Shown: piece after piece, positions 14,367-21,564 of the stretch
Position numbering within the stretch: position 1 is the stretch's first letter
How the letters are laid out: every line of letters starts with the position of its first letter
Assembly (NCBI GenBank): GCA_965262315.1
Contig: CBDHFJ010000124.1
Coordinates: 1-22,923 of the forward strand
DNA from: JBCCFK01 sp965262315
Lineage (GTDB): Bacteria > Actinomycetota > Acidimicrobiia > Acidimicrobiales > UBA8592
DNA length: 22,923 bases
Direction of reading: 5' to 3'
Notes under the pieces: model-generated
Databases searched by the model: none
The model's input: the letters and a program-made list of their open reading frames with translations, nothing else
Told to the model about the DNA's origin: nothing
Translations under genes and position numbers: made by a program

Positions 14367-15686
14367 ATGACCCTGGTCCTCGCGGACTGGCTGCTGGCTG
14401 CCGCCGATCAGCCGCCGCTGCGTCAGCACGGCGTCCGGGTGGTCGACGGCCTGGTCGATCGGGTGGCCCCGATCGACGACCTGGTGGCCGACCACCCCGA
14501 CGACGACGTCGTCCGGGGCGACCACCACGTCCTGCTCCCGGGCTTCGTGAACGCACACGTCCATCTCTACGGGGTGCTCGCGCACGGGATCCCGGTGGAC
14601 GAGGCGCCCGACGGGTTCTGGAGCTTCCTGGACGACTACTGGTGGCCCAAGGTCGAGGACGCCCTCGACCACGACATGATCACCGCGGCCACCGACTGGG
14701 TCTGTGCCGAGATGCTGCGGTCGGGCATCACCACCTTCTACGACATCCTCGAGGCGCCCCATGCCCTGCCGGACGCGCTGCTGGCACAGAAGGAGGTCGT
14801 CGAGCGACGAGGCCTGCGGGGTCTGCTGAGCTTCGAGGCCACCGAGCGCGCCGGGCCCGAGATCGCCCAGCTCGGGTTGGACGAGAACGTCGCGCTCATC
14901 GAGGCCTGTCGGACCGACGAGTCGAGCCTGGTCTCCGGTCTGATGTGTTGGCACACCGTGTTCACGTGCTCACCCGACTACATCCGCCGCGCCTTCGAGC
15001 TGGCCACCGAGCTCGGGGTGTTGGCCCACGCGCACTGCAACGAGGGCGTGCACGAGGGCCGGTGGGCCGAGGAGCACCTCGGAAAGCGGACCGTCGAGCA
15101 CTACGTGGACATCGGCGTCGCGGGCCCCGGCTTCCTGGCCAGCCAGTGTGTGCAGCTCTCGGACCGCGAACGCGAGCTCATCGCCGAGACCGGCATGAAG
15201 GTCTCGCACATGCCACTGGCCAACTGCGAGGTGGGAGGCGGCATCGCTCCCATCCCCGAGCTCGCCGACGCCGGCGTGACCGTGGGGCTCGGGTCCGACG
15301 GGTACGTCAACGACTTCTTCGAGGTCATGCGAGGCGCGTTCCTGCTGCACAAGGCCCGCCTCCAGGATCCGGGCGCGATGCCCGCGTCGACCGTCCTGCA
15401 CATGGCCACCGAAGGCGGTGCCCGGGCGCTCGACCTCGGGCGGGTCGGTCGCCTCGAGCCGGGATGGTCGGCGGACCTCCAGCTCGTCGATGCCCGGTTC
15501 CCCACCCCCGTCAGCGCGCACAACCTCGCCGAGCAGCTCGTCCTGTGGCGGAACCACACCCACGTCCGCGACGTCATGGTCGCCGGTCAGTGGCGGGTGC
15601 GCGACGGCGAGGTCATGTTCGCCGACCTCGACCGGATGCGGGCTCGCACGCACGAGCAGGCTCGCCGGCTCTGGGGCCGTTCGTGA
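14367..15686 (+). CDS. ssnA: SsnA-like aminohydrolase of the SDMH locus
   Basis: 439 residues, ATG with AGGGG 9 bases upstream. The amidohydrolase metal site is visible: L-P-G-F-V-N-A-H-V-H (H64, H66), H-A-H-C-N-E in mid-protein, and G-S-D-G with the catalytic aspartate. D-D-Y-W-W-P-K-V-E-D-A-L-D after the first motif and F-P-T-P-V-S-A-H-N-L-A-E near the C-terminus follow the SsnA pattern. In E. coli and clostridia SsnA lies beside the SDMH genes and is thought to be a purine or other N-heterocycle deaminase. Placement here supports the same pairing of hydroxylation with deamination. The substrate is unproven. The stop overlaps the xdhC GTG by four bases. Confidence 0.82.
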   Translation: MTLVLADWLLAAADQPPLRQHGVRVVDGLVDRVAPIDDLVADHPDDDVVRGDHHVLLPGFVNAHVHLYGVLAHGIPVDEAPDGFWSFLDDYWWPKVEDALDHDMITAATDWVCAEMLRSGITTFYDILEAPHALPDALLAQKEVVERRGLRGLLSFEATERAGPEIAQLGLDENVALIEACRTDESSLVSGLMCWHTVFTCSPDYIRRAFELATELGVLAHAHCNEGVHEGRWAEEHLGKRTVEHYVDIGVAGPGFLASQCVQLSDRERELIAETGMKVSHMPLANCEVGGGIAPIPELADAGVTVGLGSDGYVNDFFEVMRGAFLLHKARLQDPGAMPASTVLHMATEGGARALDLGRVGRLEPGWSADLQLVDARFPTPVSAHNLAEQLVLWRNHTHVRDVMVAGQWRVRDGEVMFADLDRMRARTHEQARRLWGRS

Positions 15687-16444
15687 GTCTGCTCCGCGAG
15701 CTGTTGGAGGCAGTGGAGGACCGGCGTCCGGTGGTGCTGGCCACCGTGGTCGACTCCAGCCGTTCGGTCCCTCGACGCCCGGGCTCGAAGATGCTCGTGT
15801 TCGCCGACGGCTCCACCTCGGGGTCGATCGGCGGCGGCGAGATGGAGGCCCGCGTCATCGCCGAGGCGCTCGACGTCCTGGTCGAGCGGCGGCCCCGTCG
15901 CCTGTCCTACTCCCTCCTCGACCCCCGCACCGGCGACCCAGGCGTCTGCGGCGGTGAGGTCGAGCTGTACCTGGAGCCACACATGCCCCAGACCACCGTG
16001 TACGTGATCGGCATCGGCCACGTGGGCCGCGCCGTCGTCGAGCTGGCCGACTGGCTGGGCTACCGGGTGATCGCGTGGGACGACCGCGCCGAGCTCACGG
16101 ACGATCTGGACGGCGCCGACGAGGTCCTGACCGGGACCATCGCCGAGGCCCTCGCCACTGCGCCCCCGGACGCGCACAGCCGCGTCGTGATGGTCACCCG
16201 CAACGTCGATCTGGACGTGGAGATCCTGCCTGCGCTGCTGGCCACTCCCGTGCCCACCATCGGGCTCATGGGCAGCAACCGCCGCTGGTCGACCACCCGG
16301 CAGCGACTGCTCGACGCCGGCGTCGACGAGGGCGAGCTCGCCCGGGTCCGCTCCCCCATCGGCATCGAGATCGCCGCCGAGACCCCGGCCGAGATCGCGG
16401 TCTCGATCCTGGCGCAGGTGATCGGCCAGGAACGCGGTGGCTGA
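15683..16444 (+). CDS. xdhC: XdhC/CoxI-family molybdenum cofactor maturation protein
   Basis: 253 residues, GTG start. The N-terminal XdhC/CoxI domain shows V-D-S-S-R-S-V-P-R-R-P-G-S-K-M near 23-37, G-S-I-G-G-G-E-M-E at 47-55, and the conserved G-V-C-G-G with C89. The C-terminal Rossmann-like domain opens with V-Y-V-I-G-I-G-H-V-G near 106-115. XdhC proteins bind molybdenum cofactor, promote its sulfuration and insert it into xanthine-dehydrogenase-type enzymes. Here it should serve the XdhD-like enzyme upstream. Full length with both domains. The last eight bases overlap the start of yqeB. Confidence 0.9.
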   Translation: MSLLRELLEAVEDRRPVVLATVVDSSRSVPRRPGSKMLVFADGSTSGSIGGGEMEARVIAEALDVLVERRPRRLSYSLLDPRTGDPGVCGGEVELYLEPHMPQTTVYVIGIGHVGRAVVELADWLGYRVIAWDDRAELTDDLDGADEVLTGTIAEALATAPPDAHSRVVMVTRNVDLDVEILPALLATPVPTIGLMGSNRRWSTTRQRLLDAGVDEGELARVRSPIGIEIAAETPAEIAVSILAQVIGQERGG

Positions 16445-17225
16445 CGAGCTCTGTGTGATCCGCGGGGGCGGCGATCTGGCCACCGGCGTCGCCTGGCGGC
16501 TGACCCGAGCCGGGCTTGCCGTCGTGGTGACCGAGCTGGCCGACCCGCTGACCGTCCGCCGGACCGTGGCCTTGTCGTCCGCGGTGGCCGAGGGCCGGGT
16601 GGACGTGGAGGGCATGGTGGGTCGTCTCGCCCGACGGCCCGACGAGGCGGTGCACATCGCGTTCGGCGGCGACGTCGGCGTGGTGGTCAGCCCGGAGCTT
16701 CCAGACATCGGAGCCGACGTGGTGGTCGACGCCCGGCTCGCGAAGCGCAACCTCGACACGTCGATCGACGATGCTCGGCTGGTGGTGGCGCTCGGACCGG
16801 GGTTCGAGGCCGGCGTGGACTGCCACGCCGTGATCGAGACCATGCGCGGCCCGAGGCTGGGGCGCTGCCTCTGGAGCGGCAGCGCGGCTCCGGACACCGG
16901 CACCCCGGGCACCGTTGGCGGCCGTTCAGCCGAACGCGTCCTGCGAGCGCCCGCCGACGGCCTGGTGACGTGGACCGTCGCCATCGGCGACATGGTGGCC
17001 GATGGCGATCCGCTGGGGAACGCCGGGGATGCGGTCGTGCGAGCCCCGTTCGCCGGTGTCGTCCGGGGCCTGATCCGGAGCGGCACCGAGGTCCGGGCCG
17101 GACTGAAGATCGGTGACGTCGATCCTCGGATGGACACCGACGTGAACGAGATCTCCGACAAGGCGCTCAGCGTGGGCGGCGGTGTGCTGGAGGCGGTGAT
17201 GACGTGGTCGACCTCCGCCCGCTGA
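16437..17225 (+). CDS. yqeB: YqeB / EF2563 family SDMH system protein
   Basis: 262 residues, GTG start inside the end of xdhC. The N-terminus V-I-R-G-G-G-D-L-A-T-G-V-A (8-20), then P-L-T-V-R-R-T-V-A-L-S-S-A-V and G-R-V-D-V-E-G-M, is the signature of the family annotated as selenium-dependent molybdenum hydroxylase system protein (TIGR03309). The C-terminal part has a biotinyl/lipoyl-like stretch (R-A-P-A-D-G-L-V-T and later R-A-P-F-A-G-V-V-R-G). Comparative genomics ties this family with YqeC and SelD to the labile selenium cofactor trait. The biochemical step is not established. It is the best single marker for the trait in this window. Confidence 0.88.
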   Translation: MADELCVIRGGGDLATGVAWRLTRAGLAVVVTELADPLTVRRTVALSSAVAEGRVDVEGMVGRLARRPDEAVHIAFGGDVGVVVSPELPDIGADVVVDARLAKRNLDTSIDDARLVVALGPGFEAGVDCHAVIETMRGPRLGRCLWSGSAAPDTGTPGTVGGRSAERVLRAPADGLVTWTVAIGDMVADGDPLGNAGDAVVRAPFAGVVRGLIRSGTEVRAGLKIGDVDPRMDTDVNEISDKALSVGGGVLEAVMTWSTSAR

Positions 17226-17938
17226 GCTCACTGGCTGACGATCTCGGCCTCGGCGCGCACGAACACGTCGCCATCGTCGGTGGTGGCGGCAAGACCACGG
17301 TGATGCACACCCTCGGCCGCCAGCTCCCGGGGGCCCGTGTCCTGACGTGTACCACCAAGATGGGGCACGACCAGACCGGCGGGCTCCCGACGCTCCTCGG
17401 TCCGAGCGACGGCGAGCTGGTCGACGCGGCCACCACCGGCCCCGTCGTGGCCTGGAAGGCGATCGACGGCCAGAAGGCGATCGGGGTGGACCCCGAGACC
17501 TGCGATCGGTGGTTCGACCTGGTCGACCACGTGATCATCGAGGCCGACGGGTCGCGCCGCCGGCCCTTCAAGGCCCCGGCCGACTACGAGCCGGTCGTCC
17601 CCTCGACCACGACGATGATGGTGTCGGTGATCGGGGCCGATGCCCTCGGCCGCGTCATCGCCGATCAGTGTCACCGGCCCATGCGCGTCGCAGCCCTCGC
17701 CGACTGCACGCCCTACGAACGGCTCAGCCCCGAGGCGGCAGCGACCGTGATCCTCCACGAGCGGGGAGCCCGCAAGGAACGACCGCCCGGCGCCCGCTTC
17801 GCGGTCGTCATCTCGAAGGTCGACCACAAGAGCGCCGGGTTCGTCGACCAGCTCCACCAAGCGCTGCTCGACGCCGAGCCCGATCTCACCGTGGTGGCGA
17901 CCCCCCTCGTCCCCGATCCGCCGAGGCTGACCGCTTAG
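17204..17938 (+). CDS. yqeC: YqeC, putative selenium cofactor biosynthesis protein
   Basis: 244 residues, GTG start with GGAGG 10 bases upstream, overlapping yqeB by 22 bases. A P-loop-like V-G-G-G-G-K-T-T lies at 25-32, followed by L-T-C-T-T-K-M. The middle motif I-I-E-A-D-G-S (111-117) with P-F-K-A-P-A-D-Y-E-P-V-V-P-S, then V-I-G-A-D-A-L-G and C-H-R-P, is the YqeC pattern (TIGR03172). The family co-occurs with orphan selD and SDMH enzymes and is predicted to act in making the selenium-containing molybdenum cofactor; nucleotide binding is inferred from the loop. It is the last gene of the operon; its TAG overlaps the stop of the convergent cupin gene. Confidence 0.9.
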   Translation: MVDLRPLSSLADDLGLGAHEHVAIVGGGGKTTVMHTLGRQLPGARVLTCTTKMGHDQTGGLPTLLGPSDGELVDAATTGPVVAWKAIDGQKAIGVDPETCDRWFDLVDHVIIEADGSRRRPFKAPADYEPVVPSTTTMMVSVIGADALGRVIADQCHRPMRVAALADCTPYERLSPEAAATVILHERGARKERPPGARFAVVISKVDHKSAGFVDQLHQALLDAEPDLTVVATPLVPDPPRLTA

Positions 17939-18360
17939 CTCCCGGGATGCTGAGTCTGCCCACGCGGTCGGTGGTCGGTGCCCTGGCCGGAGGTGATGAA
18001 GAGCGCCGTCGCCGATGCATCGACATCAGCGGTGTGCCACGTTCCAGGCGGATTGACGGCGTACTCGCCGGGACCGATGGTCACCGAGTCCGTCGATCCG
18101 TCGGCGTGTTCCTGGTGGAGCGTGATCTCACCTGCGGTGCACAGCACGACCTCGGTCCCACTGGGGTGGACCTCCCACGTGTCCCAGGACTGCTCGAACG
18201 TGGCCATGCTGACCAATCGCCCCTCGTTGCCGTCGCCGGCGTGTGCTGCGCCGTAGGCCATGTACCAGTCCGGCGTGCCGTCGAAGTCCGGCAGGACCTC
18301 CGACGTGGCGCCGAGGCCCAGGTGGATCGGGTTCTTCGAGATGTTCTGCGGCTTCCCCAT
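17935..18360 (-). CDS. Cupin-domain protein
   Basis: 141 residues with a single cupin barrel: W-E-V-H-P-S-G-T-E-V-V-L-C-T-A-G-E for motif one and G-E-Y-A-V-N-P-P-G-T-W-H-T-A for motif two. Motif one has only one of the usual histidines (H-P-S-G-T-E rather than H-x-H), so metal binding may be altered. It lies 18 bases after the XRE regulator on the same strand, which suggests one transcript. Its TAA overlaps the yqeC stop from the other side. Function unknown; not related closely to the cupin at 4338. Confidence 0.82.
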   Translation of the reverse strand: MGKPQNISKNPIHLGLGATSEVLPDFDGTPDWYMAYGAAHAGDGNEGRLVSMATFEQSWDTWEVHPSGTEVVLCTAGEITLHQEHADGSTDSVTIGPGEYAVNPPGTWHTADVDASATALFITSGQGTDHRPRGQTQHPGS

Positions 18361-18378
18361 GCCATCCAGGCTTGCACA

Positions 18379-19203
18379 TCAAGGCAACCCGTCGACCCGA
18401 TTCCCGACACCGTCCGCGAAGAAGCTCCGGGTCGCCGCGTCGAGCGGCAGGTAGCTCTCGATCTGCAGCTCTTCGAGCGTCACGTTGCTCGGCGCGTGGA
18501 AGACCGTGATCGTGGTGAGGAGCTGGAGCTGGACCTCGCCGACCTCGATCCGCATCGAGACCGCCGGGGTACTGGGAGCGCTCAGGTCGGGCACCTGCCA
18601 GTCGTCGGGCAACCCGGGGGTCGCGAGGAGATCAGCGAGCATGTCGATCAGCTCCTGGTCTCCTGCGTCGCGAAGCGCGATGCGTTGGACGCGACGCAGC
18701 AGATGACCTGCGACCTCGCGCCAATTGGCGATCGCGTCCCGGAGCTCGGCGCTCAGCAGGAGGCCCAGCAGGTTGGGGTGCGGATCGGCGTCGAGGTCGA
18801 CCCCGGCCATCCCGAGAAGAAAGCGCCCGCCCCGATTCGTCCGGACGAGTCGGTGGAGCCGATCCATCACCATGACGGGATACGGGTCGCCGTGGTCGAG
18901 GATGGCGGCCACCGTTCCGCCCAGCTGACCGTCGAGGAGTTCGTCCACGGTTGGTTCGGGATAGGCGGGCTGGTATCCGGCCGCTCGCAGCAGCTCGTTC
19001 TGGCTGCGCAGGGGGACGTCGAGCGCCTCACCGAGCAACAGCACCATCTCCACACTCGGCTGGGACCGACCGGTCTCGAGGAAGCTGATGTGACGGGATG
19101 ACACCTCGGTCGCCAAGCCGAGATCGAGCTGGCTCATGCCTCGCTGGGTGCGCCAGAAGCGCAGGAGGGCGCGAAACGTGGCGTCCCGCTGACGGTCGCT
19201 CAT
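18379..19203 (-). CDS. XRE-family regulator with MmyB-like ligand-binding domain
   Basis: 274 residues. The N-terminal helix-turn-helix is clear: R-G-M-S-Q-L-D-L-G-L-A-T-E-V-S-S-R-H-I-S-F-L-E-T-G-R-S-Q-P-S from about residue 21 to 50. Then L-D-V-P-L-R-S-Q-N-E-L-L-R-A-A-G-Y and the larger C-terminal domain with W-R-E-V-A-G-H-L-L-R-R-V and E-S-Y-L-P-L-D match the MmyB-like PAS-related ligand-binding domain common in actinobacteria. These are one-component regulators, often of a divergent gene. Here the divergent gene is an alpha/beta hydrolase at 19291, so that and the cupin downstream are likely targets (inference). Confidence 0.9.
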   Translation of the reverse strand: MSDRQRDATFRALLRFWRTQRGMSQLDLGLATEVSSRHISFLETGRSQPSVEMVLLLGEALDVPLRSQNELLRAAGYQPAYPEPTVDELLDGQLGGTVAAILDHGDPYPVMVMDRLHRLVRTNRGGRFLLGMAGVDLDADPHPNLLGLLLSAELRDAIANWREVAGHLLRRVQRIALRDAGDQELIDMLADLLATPGLPDDWQVPDLSAPSTPAVSMRIEVGEVQLQLLTTITVFHAPSNVTLEELQIESYLPLDAATRSFFADGVGNRVDGLP

Positions 19204-19209
19204 GCGGTC

Positions 19210-19215
19210 ACCCTA
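19210..19215 (-). promoter_or_regulatory. Candidate -10 element (TAGGGT), leaderless start
   Basis: On the minus strand TAGGGT ends 6 bases before the ATG at 19203. Confidence 0.5.
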
Positions 19216-19239
19216 CGGCGACGGGACGGGACCGATCAC

Positions 19240-19255
19240 TTACGCCTGCAGGTAA
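19240..19255. promoter_or_regulatory. Imperfect palindrome in the XRE/hydrolase spacer
   Basis: TTACGCCTGCAGGTAA holds a perfect CCTGCAGG core with TTA and TAA flanks offset by two bases. It is the only symmetric element in the 87-base divergent spacer and so an operator candidate for the XRE regulator. Confidence 0.35.
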
Positions 19256-19290
19256 TCGAGGTGCCATGCCGCCCCTGTTTCGATCGAGGC

Positions 19291-20154
19291 ATGAACAGCG
19301 CCAACTCAGCAACGACGCACCTCGACGTCGGACCCAGCCGCTTGGGATACCGGGTCTCGGGGGACGGCCCGGACCTGCTCTTCGTGCACGGCTGGCCACT
19401 CAACCGCGAGACCTGGCGACACGTGGCCGCCGAGCTGAGCGACTTCCGGTGCCACCTGATCGACATGCCCGGATGCGGGGAGAGCATCACGCCGCGGCAC
19501 GTGCCGGTGTCCCTCGACGGCCACATCGAGGCGGTGACCGAAGCCATCGACCGCCTGGGGTTGGAATCGGTGACCGTGGTCGGCCAGGACTCGGGCGGGC
19601 TGATCGCCCGTGAGGTTGCCGTCAGGCGACCCGGAGTGGTGAACGGTCTGGTCCTCGCTGGCACTGAGATCCCAGGCCGCCACCCGGCGTTCATCACCCG
19701 ACTCCAGAAGATGATGCGGGTCCCGGGAGTGCCAGCGATCACCCGGCGGGTGCTCCGAAGCGAGCGGGCGGCGAAGTCCCCGCAGCTCTTCGGCGGCCTG
19801 TTCTGGGATCGCGGGCTGATCGAAGGCGACTTCAGGCGGCTGGTGCTCGACCCGTTCATCGCTGACCGGGGCTCGTTCGATCGCCAGACCGAGATCCTCT
19901 ACAGCTACCAGGCTTCGGTCGTCGATCGCCTGGGGGGCGTCCATCCCCGAATCACGTGTCCGACCCTGCTGGTGTGGGGCGAGCGTGATCCGTTCTTCCC
20001 CGTGGAGTCCGCCCGCTCCATGTGCGATCAGTTCGGCGGACCGGTCCGGTTCGAGGTGATCCCCGACGCTCGACTTCTGGTCTACGAGGAGCACCCGCAA
20101 CGCTTCGCAGCCCTCACCCGAGCGTTTCTCAACCCGGAGCCCTCTCCTGCCTAG
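19291..20154 (+). CDS. Alpha/beta-fold hydrolase with aspartate nucleophile
   Basis: 287 residues. The oxyanion-side motif is F-V-H-G-W-P (31-36). The nucleophile elbow is V-G-Q-D-S-G-G (97-103): reading it as Sm-x-Nu-x-Sm puts aspartate D100 at the nucleophile, as in haloalkane dehalogenases, fluoroacetate dehalogenases and epoxide hydrolases. The acid site region is W-G-E-R-D-P-F-F-P (229-237). The usual terminal G-H-F-x-x-x-E-x-P block reads A-R-L-L-V-Y-E-E-H-P (260-269), so leucine 262 stands where the catalytic histidine belongs. It may be inactive, use another base, or be non-catalytic. Start ATG 19291 is chosen because the family N-terminus follows soon after; GTG 19261 is possible. 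Confidence 0.85.
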   Translation: MNSANSATTHLDVGPSRLGYRVSGDGPDLLFVHGWPLNRETWRHVAAELSDFRCHLIDMPGCGESITPRHVPVSLDGHIEAVTEAIDRLGLESVTVVGQDSGGLIAREVAVRRPGVVNGLVLAGTEIPGRHPAFITRLQKMMRVPGVPAITRRVLRSERAAKSPQLFGGLFWDRGLIEGDFRRLVLDPFIADRGSFDRQTEILYSYQASVVDRLGGVHPRITCPTLLVWGERDPFFPVESARSMCDQFGGPVRFEVIPDARLLVYEEHPQRFAALTRAFLNPEPSPA

Positions 20155-20157
20155 GGT
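20152..20157 (+). promoter_or_regulatory. Candidate -10 element (TAGGGT), leaderless start
   Basis: TAGGGT overlaps the hydrolase stop and ends 6 bases before the GTG at 20164. Confidence 0.45.
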
Positions 20158-20163
20158 GAACCC

Positions 20164-20538
20164 GTGCGGCTGAGTCTGAACGTCATCCCCGAGTGCCCGA
20201 TCCGCGAGATCGTCGATCTCGCCGTCCACGCTGAGGAGCTGGGGTTCGACCGGGTCTGGGTGTACGACGAAGGGCTCGTGACCCGCGACGTGTTCGTCGT
20301 GATGTCGGCGATCGCCGCGGCGACGACGCAGATCGAGATCGGCCCCGGCATCACCAACCCCTACACCCGCCACCCGGGACAGACCGCGGCGGCCATCGCC
20401 AGCCTGGACGAGCTGAGTGGCGGGCGAGCGTTCCTCGGCATCGGTGCCGGCGGCTCGCTGACCCTGGACCCGCTGGGCCTCGAACGACGTCGACCGCTGA
20501 CGGCGGTTCGCGAGACGATCGACGCCGCTCGAGCACTG
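20164..20538 (+). pseudogene. LLM class flavin-dependent oxidoreductase, 3'-truncated at the contig border
   Basis: About 125 residues of a luciferase-like protein from GTG 20164: A-E-E-L-G-F-D-R-V-W-V-Y-D-E-G (23-37), I-T-N-P-Y-T-R-H-P-G (63-72), L-D-E-L-S-G-G-R-A-F-L-G-I-G-A-G-G (81-97). It aligns position for position with the intact paralogue at 727-1521 up to A-R-A-L at residues 122-125, then similarity stops abruptly about halfway through the expected barrel. The frame stays open to 20685 by chance but the remaining codons differ in usage and content. The break is most likely an assembly junction; a true truncation is the alternative. Confidence 0.85.
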
Positions 20539-20685
20539 AGCGATGCCAATCGACGCTTCGACAACCCGCTATGGCGCGACGGCTATGTGATGACGGGTGA
20601 GACGCTTCTCAAAATCGGCATCGGCCTCCCTGCCCTCTATGCCCAGACCGGCCTTGCGATCGCAATCGACGCAACCGAGCGATAA
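20539..20685 (+). other. Unidentified 3' coding tail of apparently different origin
   Basis: About 48 codons in frame with the truncated LLM gene and ending in TAA. The encoded stretch includes N-R-R-F-D-N-P-L-W-R-D-G-Y and A-L-Y-A-Q-T-G-L-A-I-A-I-D. Codons such as CTA, TAT, AAA, CTT and AAT appear here but are rare upstream. I do not recognise the family. It reads like the C-terminus of another protein from the lower-GC genome that follows. The exact junction could lie anywhere from about 20536 to 20560. Confidence 0.5.
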
Positions 20686-20726
20686 GGCTGTCTGGTGCCG
20701 ATCTTCAGCATCGTGAACCGGATCGT

Positions 20727-20753
20727 GGGGGGCTCCTCTGCCAGGAGCGACCC
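20727..20753 (+). terminator. Hairpin after the TAA at 20685
   Basis: GCTCCT (20732-20737) and AGGAGC (20743-20748) pair around CTGCC, and GGG/CCC (20727-20729 with 20751-20753) extend the stem past a two-base mismatch. It lies between the plus-strand tail and the convergent minus operon. No T-tract. Confidence 0.45.
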
Positions 20754-20824
20754 CGTCTAGAGACCAGTGACGAGGACGGTGCTCGACAGCAGCGGCATCG
20801 TCCTCTTCACGAAAATCGTTCCCT

Positions 20825-21079
20825 TTACTCTTCCCGTCTGCCGACTTCGTTCAACTCCGTGTCGAGCTCGATGTCGAACTGCTTGCCGCCCTTGCAGATG
20901 ACGTCGTCAAGTTCGTAACCTTCATCCTCGACCTCGATGTCGTCGGTATCCATCTGACATTCCATCGCAGCGAGTTTTGCCTCAATGGCGGCGATGGTTT
21001 CCTCATCAAGACTGTGGCCTCCGGCCCAGGCCGCACTCGATACCAAGACCGACGCCGCCAGAACTGCCAACTTCCTCAT
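20825..21079 (-). CDS. Small secreted PepSY-like protein
   Basis: 84 residues. M-R-K-L-A-V-L-A-A-S-V-L-V-S-S-A-A-W-A-G is a Sec signal peptide, with cleavage likely after A-W-A. The mature part (about 65 residues, very acidic) has the PepSY shape: I-E-A-K-L-A-A-M, then I-E-V-E-D-E-G-Y-E-L-D, then K-Q-F-D-I-E-L-D-T-E-L-N-E-V. Two cysteines (C41, C62) could form a disulfide in the periplasm. PepSY proteins are thought to bind or inhibit partner proteins; the role here is unknown. The ATG has an AGGGAGG ribosome site 5 bases upstream, unlike the leaderless starts to the left. It is the last gene of a four-gene minus-strand operon. Confidence 0.8.
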   Translation of the reverse strand: MRKLAVLAASVLVSSAAWAGGHSLDEETIAAIEAKLAAMECQMDTDDIEVEDEGYELDDVICKGGKQFDIELDTELNEVGRREE

Positions 21080-21102
21080 GATAGCCTCCCTTAGTTGAAC
21101 TT

Positions 21103-21543
21103 TTATTGAATGCTCAGCGTGATTTGCTGTGACTTGCCGGTCGAGCCGGGGATGCGCAGCACATGGCTGCCCGGCTTGATGGCGATGAACGAAAGCTCCG
21201 CCGTTCCGGCCGCATCGAACTCGATCGAATCGATTGCCATCGGCCTGACCTCGATCTTGTTGATGACGATTTCATTCATCCAGATCGACCGAAAGAAGTC
21301 AGACCCCTCGACCGCGAGTTCCGCCGAGCCGTCGGCGGTGATCTGAAGCTTGTAGTAAGCCCCGGACTGGAGAACCACGTCCTCGCCAAGCGGCTGCCCG
21401 GAAGCGAGCGTCAGCTCGATGGTCTCGCCGCGATTGCATTTGGCAAGAAGCCCGGCAAAGCCAAGATCGTCACAAAGCGGCGCTGCGCCTGCCACGGCCG
21501 AACAGCCGAAAAACACCAACGCTGCCGCAAGAAATCGTCTCAT
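21103..21543 (-). CDS. Secreted protein of unknown function in a PQQ-associated operon
   Basis: 146 residues from the ATG complementary to 21541-21543 (GAGGGA 8 bases upstream; a GTG three bases earlier is possible). The first 20 residues are a signal peptide; a G-C at 13-14 is a poor lipobox. The mature part is predicted to be beta-rich, with two cysteines near its N-terminus (C24, C36), a Y-Y-K-L-Q-I-T-A-D-G-S-A-E-L block and, near the end, A-E-L-S-F-I-A-I-K-P-G-S-H-V-L-R-I-P-G. I do not recognise the family. It is 21 bases after the beta-propeller gene and 23 before the PepSY gene, so it probably works with them in the periplasm. Confidence 0.75.
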   Translation of the reverse strand: MRRFLAAALVFFGCSAVAGAAPLCDDLGFAGLLAKCNRGETIELTLASGQPLGEDVVLQSGAYYKLQITADGSAELAVEGSDFFRSIWMNEIVINKIEVRPMAIDSIEFDAAGTAELSFIAIKPGSHVLRIPGSTGKSQQITLSIQ

Positions 21544-21564
21544 CACGTCGTTCCCTCTGTCCCG

